Assembly: GCA_914767715.1 (NCBI GenBank) | Contig: OU612065.1 | Coordinates: forward strand, 11,780,001-11,844,000 | Direction: 5' to 3' | DNA from: Membranipora membranacea | Lineage: Eukaryota; Bryozoa; Gymnolaemata; Cheilostomatida; Membraniporidae | DNA: 64,000 bases | In this document: in pieces, positions 26,514 to 39,300 of the stretch | How the letters are laid out: each line of letters begins with the position of its first letter | Position numbering within the stretch: position 1 is the first letter of the stretch | The notes under the pieces: generated by a model | The model's input: only the letters and a program-made list of their open reading frames with translations | Databases searched by the model: none | What the model was told of the DNA's origin: nothing | Made by a program: the position numbers and the translations under genes

Positions 26514-26626
26514 GAGTTCATTGATGCAATCATGTGGATTGTCCGACGCGCAAAAAAAGAGGTTGTGGAGGATTGGCCCAGATATAAATATGGAACAAAG
26601 TTGGTTTCACTCAACAGTATCCGTGG
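26514..26626 (+). CDS. candidate exon, possibly 5' to the nucleoside transporter
   Basis: Open in phase 0 and bounded by TATCACAG and GG/GTGAGT. It encodes a plausible peptide including RRAKKEVVEDWPRYKYGTKL. Splicing to the acceptor at 30318 keeps a frame open for about 20 more residues, but that frame differs from the transporter frame and soon stops. It may be a 5' untranslated exon of the transporter, an exon of an unrecognised gene, or chance. It lies in a presumed intron of the opposite-strand LDLa gene. Confidence 0.25.
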
Positions 26627-27792
26627 GTGAGTAAATCTAAAGCAAATGCTGAATAGGGTGCACAAAATAAAGGTTAAAGTAATGTGGTGTTTCTCAAGCA
26701 ACTATGATTTGAAATAAGCCCAAAAACAGCAAAACGGGACAATAAGGATGAAGTTACGGTTTGTCTAAGTCGCTTCACTGGCGCACGCAATACTGGCATA
26801 GTGTAATTGTATGTCATATAAATACAATGCACGTGTAATACAACCATTCAAAATTTGGTACGGTTATTCCATCTCAATTAGATGAAGCTGGTTGTGTTTT
26901 ATGATAGCTTGTGTCATCAAAGATATTATCCAATAGCAAAAAGTTAAAAGAGATGATCAACTTTGTGAGTGGAAAAAGTTGATTTCTCTTTAACAAATCC
27001 AATATGAAGCGTGACGAATCTTGGTCGAAAACCCTGATATGACCTCACTTTAGGGATCTCTATTCTCATAAGCAAATGCTAAAAAAGTCAACTTCAGCAT
27101 TTCTTTCACAGCTTCTGGTGAAAAGCAGGAGAAAGAACTTTGATAACTACGATCTTAATTTCATTGAAGACCAAAAGGGTCAGTTTTATGCCTGTTCAAT
27201 CCTAGCTTGCCACTGGGGGACCATTAAGAAGGGGACATTTGATGTAGTTTGGTGTTGCAGTGTGGTATTAAGTACTGCATCTGGTATTTCCTGACCATTC
27301 CTACATATGCTATGTGGGTGTCAAGGTGGCTATCGGTATCTACTGCGACCTACCCATAGTGCATGGCTCTGACCATGTAGAGTCTCTCTTCTCCCTACGT
27401 CTTAAATTATGCCTGTCGTTGCTGGCTATGACAAGTAATGAACCATAGAGAATAGATATTGCAGAGCAGTACTGCACTGCATCCCTATAGAGGAGCTGCT
27501 ACCTAAGTACGAGTGAGATTGTCCAGATAGGAGGACTGTCAAATTATCTTAGGACTTTGCTTCCCAAGTAAGTTAATTTGGCATTCCTATCGAAGTAAAA
27601 ACCGTTATAAATACAGATAAACATACAGGGAAACTGGGCTCAAGCCATGTTTGATCCAGTTCTAATCTTATTTATGGTCACTGGACTTGGTGGTTGATAC
27701 CACCTGTTGCCTGTAACCTACTGTCACCTGTGTGTTCTCAATCAACAATAGACAAAAAAAGGAGTTGGTTAACAGAACAGAATTGAGGGACT

Positions 27793-27859
27793 TAGCCTGG
27801 CTTGCCTAGCTTTGTTAGCAAATGGGGGGGGGGGGGACAAAGCTTGCAAAGACAGGTTA
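27793..27859. mobile_element. small foldback element (TAGCCTG family)
   Basis: Left arm TAGCCTGGCTTGCCTAGC followed by TTTGT pairs imperfectly with the right arm ending GACAGGTTA. The centre contains a run of G at about 27824-27836. The arms match those of the element at 28670-28829, which defines a small family. No flanking direct repeat was identified. Confidence 0.55.
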
Positions 27860-28669
27860 TGCTTATTACTAATTGATGTTGTTGAGTGACTGAACAGAAC
27901 CTCCCTGTCACTCATACCATATCCTCAAGGCCAGTCAACTGAACTTAGGGAAGCTTAGGACCATTTGTAATTAATCACTCATACTCTGTTCTATTCCAAT
28001 GACATCATTTCTCAAGTTTGACTCAAATACAGGAAATAGGACACCAGTATTATGATAATTTAAAATGAACCCTTCATTCTTTGAAAAATATTTTATCAAC
28101 ATTTGACACTGACCTACCTATATCTGCCAAGGTCATTTGATATCTTCATTATTTTTCAGTAGTCAATACAAAAATGACTTGATGTGCATGATCACGCCTA
28201 CTGTCTTTGTTGTGGGGATAGATGCCTAGTCCCATATGTTATGAGAAATTCTTGAAATGGGCTTTGGATAGAAACTCAGGCAATGTTGTAGCAGAAGTGA
28301 CTGCTGGCACTTTATAAACCACTTGCAAGCACTTGTTGCCCTGTATACCACTGCTTCTAGAAGCCACAGTAATTCGCCAAGTTAGGATATATCTCAAAAC
28401 ATAAAGAGCTACTTCAGGTACTGTATATCTCTCAGTTACAGTCATATAAATGCATGGTCTTTTAAATGACATACCAGTCTATGCAAAGAATACTACCTAG
28501 TCTATGTTTTATATATGAATGTTTTTTTTTTCAGCTTAATGTAAACTTTCCTGTCTTCCACCATTTGACTCCTATCTTGGGCAAACAATTTATTTTTCAT
28601 GTGCATGAAATTGGTGTCCAACTGCTGCTCTGTTGCTGGTGTAGTTTTTAGTTTTGGAATATTCTTTGA

Positions 28670-28829
28670 TAGCCTGTCTTCATGGGCCCCTGGGACTTAC
28701 ATGTCTTTACTTTGCCAATGTTGATAGTGGACATTGGCAAAGTAAAGACATGTTAGTCCCAGGGGCCCATGCCTGTCTTGGCAAGCTTTGTTCGCCCACC
28801 CCCGAACAAAGCTTGTCAATACTGGCTAA
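28670..28829. mobile_element. foldback element of the TAGCCTG family, interrupted
   Basis: Outer arms TAGCCTGTCTTGGCAAGCTT... and ...AAGCTTGTCAATACTGGCTA are imperfect inverted repeats, with CGCCCACCCCCG at the tip. The left arm is split by a 91-bp hairpin plus its 8-bp duplication. Without that insert the element is about 60 bp. Flanks TTCTTTGA (28662-28669) and TGCTTTGA (28830-28837) agree at seven of eight positions, a possible old target duplication. Confidence 0.6.
28681..28771. mobile_element. 91-bp foldback with 8-bp target duplication
   Basis: A 41-base arm starting CATGGGCCCCTGGGACT (28681-28721) pairs with 28731-28771 with one mismatch, over a nine-base loop. The octamer CCTGTCTT lies immediately on both sides (28673-28680 and 28772-28779). 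The simplest reading is an insertion consisting almost only of terminal inverted repeats, into the left arm of a different small foldback. Confidence 0.8.
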
Positions 28830-29537
28830 TGCTTTGAGAGCCCTTTGTTTTATTTAACACATTAACACAACGCTCAGCAATTTTACTTTTATTAATCGAG
28901 GAGACAGAAACATTTTTGCAATGCCGAATGACGATTTCCGATGATTCCAAAACTCCTCTATCATCCCCATCACCATAGTGTTATGGAAGTAGTTAATATG
29001 ACCTAGTAGATTAGTTATTCCGACTGGTGTGAAAATCTCACAGCAGTGAGACCTTGCTACCGAAATATGAAACAGGAATCAGCATAGTTATCTATTTAGT
29101 AGCGACATCACTATCCAGGAATAAAAGATTGTCAAACCTAAGTTTTACATATAAAAGGTGACCGTAAATTTGAGAATGGTTCCATGCTAACAAGCAAATT
29201 TAAATTCGAGTTCCCCATCAAGCAAGCGCTGCCCTCCTATAATTGAGACAACTTGGTGATTAGGCAAGTAGGTAGACTTAGTTTGCATGTGTGAAGAGAC
29301 TCATTTTTACATCATGTAAATCTACAATGTTTTCATGCTGTATTATGCTGTTATGCTTCGTTCAGTATTCGCTCACACCTAAGAATGCACCCGCGTGTTA
29401 GGATGCTAATAGGTTTCATGATACAGTGAAGTTAATGATTGTCAAATTGTGAAATCATTCGAACCCCTAACCAAGCTTATACTGGCTTCAGATTCTAGTT
29501 ATGCATCATTGGTAAGATTGGAGACTCTACTCGTCAC

Positions 29538-29553
29538 AAGGAGTAACTCCTTG
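29538..29553. repeat. CAAGGAGT-a-ACTCCTTG mini-palindrome
   Basis: Including the C at 29537, CAAGGAGT and ACTCCTTG flank a single A. It matches the termini of the tiny foldbacks at 39.4 and 41.7 kb but is shorter and lacks a flanking direct repeat, so it may be a decayed or deleted copy. Confidence 0.45.
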
Positions 29554-29803
29554 CTGCTAGTCATCCATATCTAAGCAGAGAGATTAGTTTTTTGTATTGT
29601 AATAAGTCTATTGTAGTGTCATTGTCATGAATGACTAGCAATTTACTGTCACATAAGTTTTACTCTCTCTCTATGACAAAGTGTTCATTCCTTATTCAAA
29701 CAAGGCAAACATGCCACTGAAAATTGTGTCAATGAAGAGGCGTTCTCTCACATCCAGACCTTATTTGAATTACAGTTTTATCCGCCCAATTAATCCTGCA
29801 CCT

Positions 29804-29859
29804 AACTGTGATAGCATAACTGTGATAGCTCAGCTGTGATAGCTCAGCTGTGATAGCAT
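29804..29859. repeat. 14-bp tandem repeat, four copies
   Basis: Four consecutive units of the type ARCTGTGATAGCWY (for example AACTGTGATAGCAT, AGCTGTGATAGCTC). They differ only at a few positions. Confidence 0.85.
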
Positions 29860-29931
29860 ATTAGTATTATTATTATAAATGTAGTATAGGTCATGGTTAG
29901 TGATGTGCAAAAGAAATAATGGTAAGGGTGT

Positions 29932-29977
29932 AACCAACCAATGAGGGAGTCTTTAACTCCTTGATTGAACCAACCAA
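29932..29977. mobile_element. tiny foldback with AACCAACC target duplication
   Basis: AACCAACCAA occurs at 29932-29941 and again at 29968-29977. Between them lies a 26-base segment forming a hairpin of the type GAGGGAGT...ACTCCTTGA around CTTTA. It resembles the other AAGGAGT/ACTCCTT foldbacks. It lies about 400 bp upstream of the transporter start codon. Confidence 0.6.
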
Positions 29978-30366
29978 GTCACCTGCCAATTGTAGTTATT
30001 CTACATATATGATACTACTTTACACAACACATGCTCGGACCTTTTTATGACTGCTTTGAGTGGAAGGGTAATTAAGCTCGTCGAGTTTGCATTTGCTTGG
30101 TCTGTACAACAATACAAATGGGGTTCAAGGCTCTGTAGGTGTAGATTGTAAAAAGGTTATTTCATGTCTTTTTTTCTTCCAAGAAAGTTTTTTTTCATGA
30201 AATATATGTATAAACAAAAATGAATAATGTAGCTTGGTACATTGTTAATGTTGGTTCTAATTGTGGCGATAACCTCACCTCTATTATATAAAAACTTTTT
30301 CCATATCACTTTGTTCAGGCGTTACCTGGACAGCCTAGTGCCGCACATTGATCTGAATTTGAGGAA

Positions 30367-33300
30367 ATGTCCAGTGAGAGGTACGAGTTGAGTAAAGTGG
30401 AGGAGGGGAATGGCGTGAGACAGCGAGATCATAGAGATGGTAGTCCTGACAGCGGATTGGAAAATGCAGCCTTCTCATCGGGTACTGACACTGTAAGTTA
30501 GCTGGAATCAGTGACAAGACCATCAAGTGCTTTATTGGTGTCGAAAAGAGGACACAAACTATTATCATATAACATTTGCAGGAGTTTCAGATAAGAAAAA
30601 CTCAAGATCACTGAAGATCATCCTGCCTTATCTGGGCTGATGATACTATCCATGCATACATGTTAGGCCGAGGGATATAATTATCATGAGCCTCCATGAG
30701 TAGGCATAGCAGTAGCGATATAACATCCCTTTCCTCCCATCCTTATTGCAAAAGGCTTCTTGGCACTCTGGGCATTCGAAAAAGTTCATCTATTTTGGTG
30801 CTCATAAATCATGTACGGGGAATCAGGGCGAGGTAGCATGATCAGTTGTAGAGCGCTTACTGGCCTGGCATTGTGAAGTGTTCAAAGTTATTCAATCACC
30901 ATTGTCATGCCCCATAGAAATTGAATGTTGCTAAATTAAATGGGATCTATCAATCTAACTGTTGATAGAACTGCTATGGATGGATGGATGGATTTATTAC
31001 TATCATAGACAAAAATTTGTCACGAAATACGTTGTTAATACTGACAAGAAAGAAAAACATGGAAAAATCAGATCTCTGTTGTATAAAAAGTTTTTTAGAA
31101 TAGTATATTATTAAGTGTATGTATGAGATGTCTTAAAAAGCTGTCTCTACCCATGTTCCCCGATATTTAACGGTGCGGTAGCGACCTGAGGGGCATTTAG
31201 TTAGAAAGTCATTGATAAAGTGCTCTTCATCGTGTATGTACCGTAGTCCAAGTGTCTTGATCTGGTTGGCCACCAGAGCATCTATATCGGGGTGCTCAAT
31301 CCCTAACTTGGCGGCATCTTTAAATATTTTGCGTAAGGACTTCTTGTTGCTTGCATGGATGCTTGTAAAAAGTCTGGGGAGACAGTAAGTGATGAGGGAT
31401 ACAATAAAACTCTTGAATAACATATGAGAAAGGGGCTTTGAGCTATAGTATACAAAATTTTTCACAATATACATGCGTTGAGATGCAGTAGTCACTATGG
31501 ATTGCACATGATCATGATGGCGGAGTTTATCGTCAACAGTAACACCAAGGTATTTTACTTTGTCACAAAAATCAACTTCCGTGCCGTTAAGGATAAGTGT
31601 AGGGGTAATGGGCCTAACAAGCTGAGTAGAAAACATCGTTTCTTGAGTCTTGGAGGCGTTTAACAATAGGTTTAAATCACAACATTGCTTTGAAATTCTA
31701 CTAATCTCATCAAGATAGGCACTAAGATCTGATTGATTTGATATGCATCCAATTATACAGGTGTCGTCTGAGTATTTAATGACAGTTATATTGCTCAAGT
31801 CTGAGGTAATCCTATTGGTATATATTGAAAACAAAAGTGGAGATAAACAGCAACCCTGGGGAGTGCCAGTGTTGGTTATGATGGGTTTTGAGATATTGCC
31901 ATCTACTATTGTTCTTTGGGTGCGATTCGTTAGGAAGCTGTATATCCATTCAGTGACATTGGAGTCGAGATGTGATAGTTGCAAGATTAAGTCTGGAACA
32001 TGTATTGTGTTGAATGCAGAAGAAAAGTCAAGGAACAGACACCTGGCATAATTTGAAGCTTTCTTGTCAATGAAATCTGTGATGGTAGTAGTGAGGCATA
32101 AAAGAGCATCTTGAGTTGAGCGGTTTGCACGATAAGCAAACTGAAGGTGGTCCATAGCTGTATGAGTAATAATGTAACGTTTAACAAGTCTCTCCATCAT
32201 TTTGCACAGGCAACTGGTGAGTGCTATTGGTCTGTATTGTTTAAGTTGATTGGGATTCTTAACTTTGGGTAAGGGTTTGATAATGGCCGATTTCCAGGAA
32301 GTAGGGGTTGACTTAGACGTGATAGATAAATTGAACAGTTTCGTTATGACAGGCGCCAGTTGATAGGCACATAGCTTAAGTACTTTGGGGATGAGGCCAT
32401 CAGGGCCTGGACCTTTCCTCGAGTTCAACGATTTCAACTGCTTTAAGACAGTGGCCTCTTCTATTTCTAAAGGTGGTGCTATGGTGGCGTTGTTATTGAT
32501 GTCAGGACGGTCAGCGAGAGGCTTCTCAAATCTTGCGAAGAAGGTGTTTAGGTCATCTGAGTTGAATGGATTTTGTTGAGTTGGTTTTGGGCTATTAGTA
32601 GGTAATCCACTAATCTTTTTAATGTCAGTCCAGGCTTTAGCAGGTTCTTTCGCTAGGTTATGCTGTATTTTCCGAGAGTATTCTTGTTTGGCTTGTTTAA
32701 TAGATTTAGTGATGTCGCGTTTGAGTTTGTTGTAGAGTTTACGGTTACCAGTTTTGTGGGCTTGTTGTTTCTCATCGATCATCTCCGATATTTGTTTATT
32801 GATCTATGGTTTTTGATTTGTGCAAACTCTGACGCCCTTCTCCGGTATACACAGATCGGTACAAAAGTTAATATAGTCAGTGATAATATCCGTTTGTTTA
32901 TCAAGGTCATCATTGTCAGAAATTAAATTGTCCCAAATAGTGATGTCAAGAGCAGCTTGCAGATTTTCACAGTTTTCTTCAGAATAGGTACGACGAGTTA
33001 TTCTAGTGGGTTTGCATTTGGATAACGGAGTGTAGGTAGGAATGAGATGTGTTATATAATGGTCAGATTCACCAAGCTTAGCTAGTTGACAACATTGTTC
33101 GAACGCATCTTTAATCCTAATGTAGCATTTATCTAGAGTTCTGTTTTTACGTGTGGGCGTTTTCACTGATTGGTTATATCCAGCAAGCTTGAAGGGTAGC
33201 TGATTGAAATCACCCATCACGATGATGCAGGAATCTGGATGTTTTTTCTCTAGATCTTTGACATGTGATGATATCGTTTGAACAGTAGTTTGAGCATTGT

Positions 33301-36300
33301 GTTTTAATCTGGAATCACCAGTGACGGGAGCATAACATGATACAGAGATAATCGAGGAGAACTCTCGCGGTAGCCAATGCGGTCTTGACTTGATAGTTAA
33401 GATTTCGCAGTGTGGATCGGCGTGGTTGAAGATAATTTTATTATTTGTAGACCATTTGTTGTCGATATAAACTAAAACACCCCCGCCGCAAGATTTACCA
33501 GAAGTCTCGGGTATTCTGTCGTTTCGGAACTGTTCATATCCATGAGTATTTATAATCTTTGCTAGACTAGATATATCCTAGATCAAGTTTAATCCAATTG
33601 CCTGTATTCCATTTGCTCCCTTCCATTGGTCGCGTTGCAGCTGACCAGTGGGCCAGACTTGGTCTAGATATATCCTTACATTGTGACAATATTCAAGAAT
33701 ATACGGCTGGACTAAGGGTGACATCATAATGTAATATAGGTGTTTGTAAAGATGGGTATGGGCAGTTTTTGACATATTTTAGTATCTTTGGTATGAGGGC
33801 TTCCTCCTCCTTTCTTTATGGAATAATGTCACTTTGTCACATTACAGCCACACTAACACTACAATCCTTGATCCCATGCCACCAAATCAAGGTGAATTAA
33901 TTTCTAAATAAAATGAAGAAAATAAGCTCGCTCATAATATGTTCCTGGCCTGTCCGCCACCCTCAAAAAATCTGCAATCAATTCACTCTATTTGGTATCT
34001 CCGGTACACTCTCCCGCTCAAAATATTATATTATTTTTATATTTCCCAATTGGAGCAGATCAATAGAAGGCAACTAAATATTCAGTTACTAATTCTGCAC
34101 CTACATGGCACAATGCATGTAAAGAGCCCATATTTTCATTTTTAATATGGTTTTTTCCATTGCCCAGTCATGAGATATTGAGTAAGTCTCAATTACATGA
34201 TATTATATTTTTAGTCTGCTGAAAAGAGGAATTTCCCAGTAACCGTAGGTGAAGATGGAGATGAGGCTCACCACAAAGCTGTTAAGGAGTATGAGGAGGA
34301 GGAGGATCTCTCCGATGAAGAAGAAAACTGCTGCACTGCTGCTGTTAATAAAACTACTGCGTCTGCATCTGGATGGTATGATCAAAAAGCGTGCTGACCT
34401 AACAGATAAAAAGGAACACCGTTTTTATATGACCATTAGATCAAGCATGATCCAATTTTACTATATTTAGGATTCGAGCCGCTGGAACATAGGTGTTTAC
34501 CGGCAGCTCAGTAGAATGGAAATGACCGGATATATATATATATATATATATAAATATATATATATGTATACAGAAACAAACATAAACATGAAAATATCCA
34601 TCCACGACTTTTGTCTTAGGTAATATTTTATGATGAGAGCAAACCAGTTTATGGTGTCCTGTATTGCAATCTTAGCTAACAGCTTTAAATGTTTGTTTAC
34701 TAGTCTGATTCAATATTTTACAGTGTAATCTGTGCCTTCATGCCTATACAGTACTATTATACTGACAAAATATTGACATAACCACTAAATTTATCTAACC
34801 ACTGAAATTGCCTCCCTCTTAAAATACTTTGATGTTATCACATGCAAATTGGATCAATCTTGATTTAGAGTAGTTACCTCCAGTTAGGGCGAAGATGAGG
34901 TTATCGTAGCTACGAACCTATAAAAAAGTGCTATTTTTTGCATCGTCATGAGTTTCATCAGTGTGTAAATGGAAATGTAGACCAAGTGTGATCCGGTTTG
35001 CTTACTTCCCCCCAATTATCAGCGGTAGTGGTGCAGACTCGAATACAGGCAAACTAGCTCGATTTTGATCTATCATACACGTGATTCCTTTCTAAGGGGA
35101 ACAATATTCATTAGGCTGATCAGGAACTTGAACTTATTATCACTTACTATCATGCAACACAATAAATATTGCTGTCAGCAGTAAACAGATTGTAATGGCG
35201 TCACAGTATATCAAATAATAGTGCTGTCGAGTCATTTAGCTGTCCACCCTCCTCATCATGTATATCTGTCTTTATTTCTCACGACCTTGAATTTCAATAC
35301 AGAAACAGAATCCAAAAAAACAAGTATTTTGCATCTTTGCCAATAACCTCCTTTTAAATTTAATTTACGACTAGTGTTTTAATGAAGGATAAGTTTCATT
35401 CAAAGTTCATATTGAGCATTCTCGCTGCATTGATGTAATCCAGTTTACGTCTTTGTTTACAGGTACAAGGACAACTCAACCACCTTCTGGACATTCGTTG
35501 GGCTGTTCCTGCTTGCTCTATGGGTGGCATACTTTGTCGGATCCATGTACTACCACTTCAAATTTGGATGGGATCCCACCAACGAGCCTGCCATACGTCT
35601 CATAGCTATCAATGCACTAGCAGTATTCTGTGTGACTTATTGGGCTATAAAGAAATATCATGGCAGAAAAATATGGAAGAGTTGCCTAAAACCTTGTACG
35701 ACTGGCATCAGTAATTTTCTGAACAAGTACTGGCACATTTTACAATGGTAAGCTCGAGCACTGTACATACCAGTCTAAGTAAAATCTGATATAAACTTCA
35801 GTTTACAAAAAATGGTAGCACTCCCCTGTATGGTCAACTAAAAAGTGTCATTGATCTAAAATCTAGTTACTCTAGAAACAAGCATGATGTCTAAAACGGA
35901 GATCTTTGAACTGAAACAGATTTCCGTGCATAAATTCAGACATTTTTGAGGACAGTCTTTTTTTTCTGAACAGTGTCGAGAAATTGGGGAAAAGAAAAAA
36001 AGTATGATATACACTCGTGTGAATTAACTTTTTTTTGCTCAAAGTGGAAAAATCCAGTGCGATATGATACAATCACTTTTGGCCATACAGTCCTGTTTAT
36101 CAGGTGTTTTACAGATATTAGATCTGTCTCCACGAGCTTATGTTTATGTCTGGATCTAATCAAGGAGGTTTTGCTTGTGGCGTTTGGTGATAAATTCAAT
36201 AGAAGATAAGTTGGGAGCGTAAACATTTCCTTCTCAATCCTAAACAATAACACAGCCAATGTGTTGGCTCTGATTGGTTTGGGAGAGAGCCAATACCAGG

Positions 36301-39300
36301 GCAGTATGGTCATCTAAAAAGTGTCATTGATCTAAAATCTAGTGACTCTAGAAACAAGCATGATGTCTAAAACGGAGATCTCTGAACTGAAACAGATTTT
36401 CGTGCATAAATTCAGACATTTTTGAGGACAGTCTTTTTTTTCTGAATAGTGTCGAGAAATTGGGGAAAGGAAAAAAAGTATGATATACACTCGTGTGAAT
36501 TAACTTTTTTTTGCTCAAAAGTGGGAAAATCCAGTGCGATATGATACAATCACTTTTGGCCATGCAGTCCTGTTTATCAGGTGTTTTACAGATATTTGAT
36601 CTGTCTCCACAAGCTTATGTTTATGTCTGGATCTATTCAAGGAGGTATTGCTTGTGGCGTTTGGTGATAAATTCAATAGAAGATAAGTTCGGAGCATAAA
36701 CATTTCCTTCTCAATGCTAAACAATAACACAGGGAGTAGGAGGTGGCTCAGTTGGTTAGAGCGCCGGACTTCAACACCGGACTTCAACACCGGACTTCAA
36801 CACGCAAGTGTTGAAGGTCGTGGGTTTGAATCCCACTGCAGCCCATCTTCTACTGGGGATTGGTTGGTCCCCCAGGTGTGCTCCGACCTGCCTGCAAACA
36901 GAGAGCAAATTGGCGCAGATATGCGGCCTCGCCAATAAGGCAATAATATTCGCCGCCCATGCTTCGGGATGTGGTGTGTGATATGACATCGGATTTTAAT
37001 CAACCTTAAAGGGCAACCAAGGTTTCGCAGCAATGCATTAATGGGTAGGAAATAATGTGCTGGGCAGCATCAGCTTTGTGCATTACACGATGCAAAGCTC
37101 AAAGTAGTTGCTGACTCTAAGCTGGGTAACACTTCAGTTTAGGGGAGGTTCCAAGACTTTGCTGTAATAATTATAGAGCACAGGCTAAATAATAACAGGA
37201 ACAGGAAACTGCTATGTGGTATTCTCTTTTAGCTGAGTTTGAGTGCCTGATGGAAGAAATGTTTCACAATAATTCTGGCTGAATAATCATCCGAATTATA
37301 TTTTGTCTTTTTCCCCAAGCAGAAGGTGCAATCTGCTATTAATCAATGGCCATCAATGAGAAGTTGTTTGAAACCTTGGTTGCCCTTTAATCAACCTTTT
37401 AATCAGCCAATGTGTTGGCTCTGATCGGTTTGGGAGAGAGCCAATACCAGGGCAGTATGGTACGATACTGACCTTAACCTTGCCGACCTTTTGATAAATG
37501 TAAGAGAATGCATAAGAAGAATTTTTGGTGATAGATTTTCATCACGCCTTTGCATTCCGTAATACTGCATCATTTTGACCATTGCTGCCTATATGTTTGC
37601 AATGTACTTTTATTCAATTAAGAAACATCCAATGTAAATAAATTGGCGATATGATATATATTCAGACTACCACTGACAAGTCATTGAAAGAACTTATGAA
37701 TGTTGGACAAGTTGTTACTGAAAAAAAAAAAGAGGGATATATATCGCCATTGTAATTTATGGCCATTTATATAATTGGCTGGTAGCCAGATTGACGATCT
37801 TCCTAGCAAAAACCCACAAGCACTATAACTACCAATGAACTGTCCCTATGTATATACTTACTCTGTGATATTTTTTTATATATTTCTTGATAATTTTTTT
37901 TTCTTTGCAGGGTGTTTGCTGGTATTATTTTGGTAGCGCTTGTACTCGTGCTGGCTTTAGATGTAGGCATGAAAGCGCCTGGAAATCTTACATCACTCAT
38001 AGGCATGGCTGTCTATATTGGATTATTCTATGTCTTTTCAAAACATCCATCAAAGGTGAGCTTAATCTAACACTTTGTATGTCTTCAGACTATTGTGATA
38101 AAAAAATGAAGATATCAATAGCCTTTTCTTGTGCTCACTCACAATCTCTTGATTGACCGCAAATAATTTTGTTAGTTTGATGTACATAAAAAAACAGGTG
38201 TATGGTCAAAAAGTAAAAAGTAATAGTATCATTTTGCAGTGTATTCCCCATCACACATTTAGCAAATAAGAGGATGCAATATAGACCCTGATTGCTACAC
38301 AGCCAGCCCTTAAAAGCGTTTGGGATGGCGATCGCCATCCCAAACGCTTTTAAGGGCTGGCTGTGGATTGCTATTGTGATATATTAGTCTTCTCTCAATT
38401 ATTGTTGTATCAAATTAAAAAGGTGTTTTACCTAAACTGGATCTAAACAAAATCCTCATTATCACATTGCAATCTGATCTGCCTGTTGAAGTCATTTTTT
38501 ATGAGTGTGATATCATTTTTTGCACCTAAACCAAACCCCTTAATACAACTGTTTTTGTTGTTTTGTTTGGAAGTTATCTGCATAGTTTGTCCTACTTTTT
38601 TTGAATTTTTGGCCCATGATCAAAAAAATTTGCTATCGATTGCATAATACTGTTGCTGCCAAGTTAAGTTTTCTGATATGTTTAACAGATGTTTACAGTC
38701 TGCCATGTATGGACATTATTGTATCATTTCGTAGCCATTTCTGACTATTGACTATTATATGGGTCTATTTTTCAGGTGGCATGGAGACCTGTTATCGCTG
38801 GCCTATTGTTGCAGTTTGTATTCGCGTATCTCATTCTAAGAACATGCTTTGGTTACCTCACATTCAAATGGCTCGGTGACAGAATTCAGGAGTTTCTATC
38901 TCACACTGATGCAGGAGCTGAGTTTGTGTTCGGTGCAAAATACACTGATCACTTTTTTGCATTCAAGGTAAAGAATAAATCACTGCTAATGATGAAAATC
39001 ACATTCTCTTATCCATAACTGGTTTAACACGCGATCCTAACCATTGTGCAGAGATCATCTCTCTATTAGTTTCCAATAGAACTGCCCATATAGTTTAAGC
39101 ACTTCTTTCACAAGCAAGATATGTAAATTTGTTTGCCATTCTGTTTTCTTGTGAGTAACATTTCAAGTCTTAGGTATAGTTGATAAACAAGCCTTTCATT
39201 TTCTAGGTGTTACCTGTAGTCATATTCTTCAGTACTGCCATTGCTATGCTCTACTATCTGGGAGTGATGCAGGTTGTCATCCACAAGGTATGTGTCATAA

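Larger units (their letters stand above)
35829..37454 (+). repeat. tandem duplication of a 476-bp unit; second copy interrupted
   Basis: Copy 1 is 35829-36304, copy 2 starts at 36305 with the same GTATGGTCA...CTAAAAAGTGTCATTG and runs to about 36732. Its remaining 50 bases (CCAATGTGTTGGCTCTGAT... to GTATGGT) resume at about 37403. A third GTATGGT marks the end. Both copies lie in intron 3 of the transporter gene. Confidence 0.9.

Noticed and set aside
28239-28472. Minus-strand open frame as an upstream exon of the LDLa membrane protein
   Set aside because: Some extracellular-like features (WRITVASRSSG, CLQVVYK), but no donor site and no domain match were found.
29530-29561. Target duplication around the mini-palindrome at 29538
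   Set aside because: The flanks CTCGTCAC and CTGCTAGT do not match, so only the hairpin itself is reported.
36735-36850. tRNA gene
   Set aside because: Box A and B are present, but the anticodon arm is expanded by tandem repeats and a SINE body follows.
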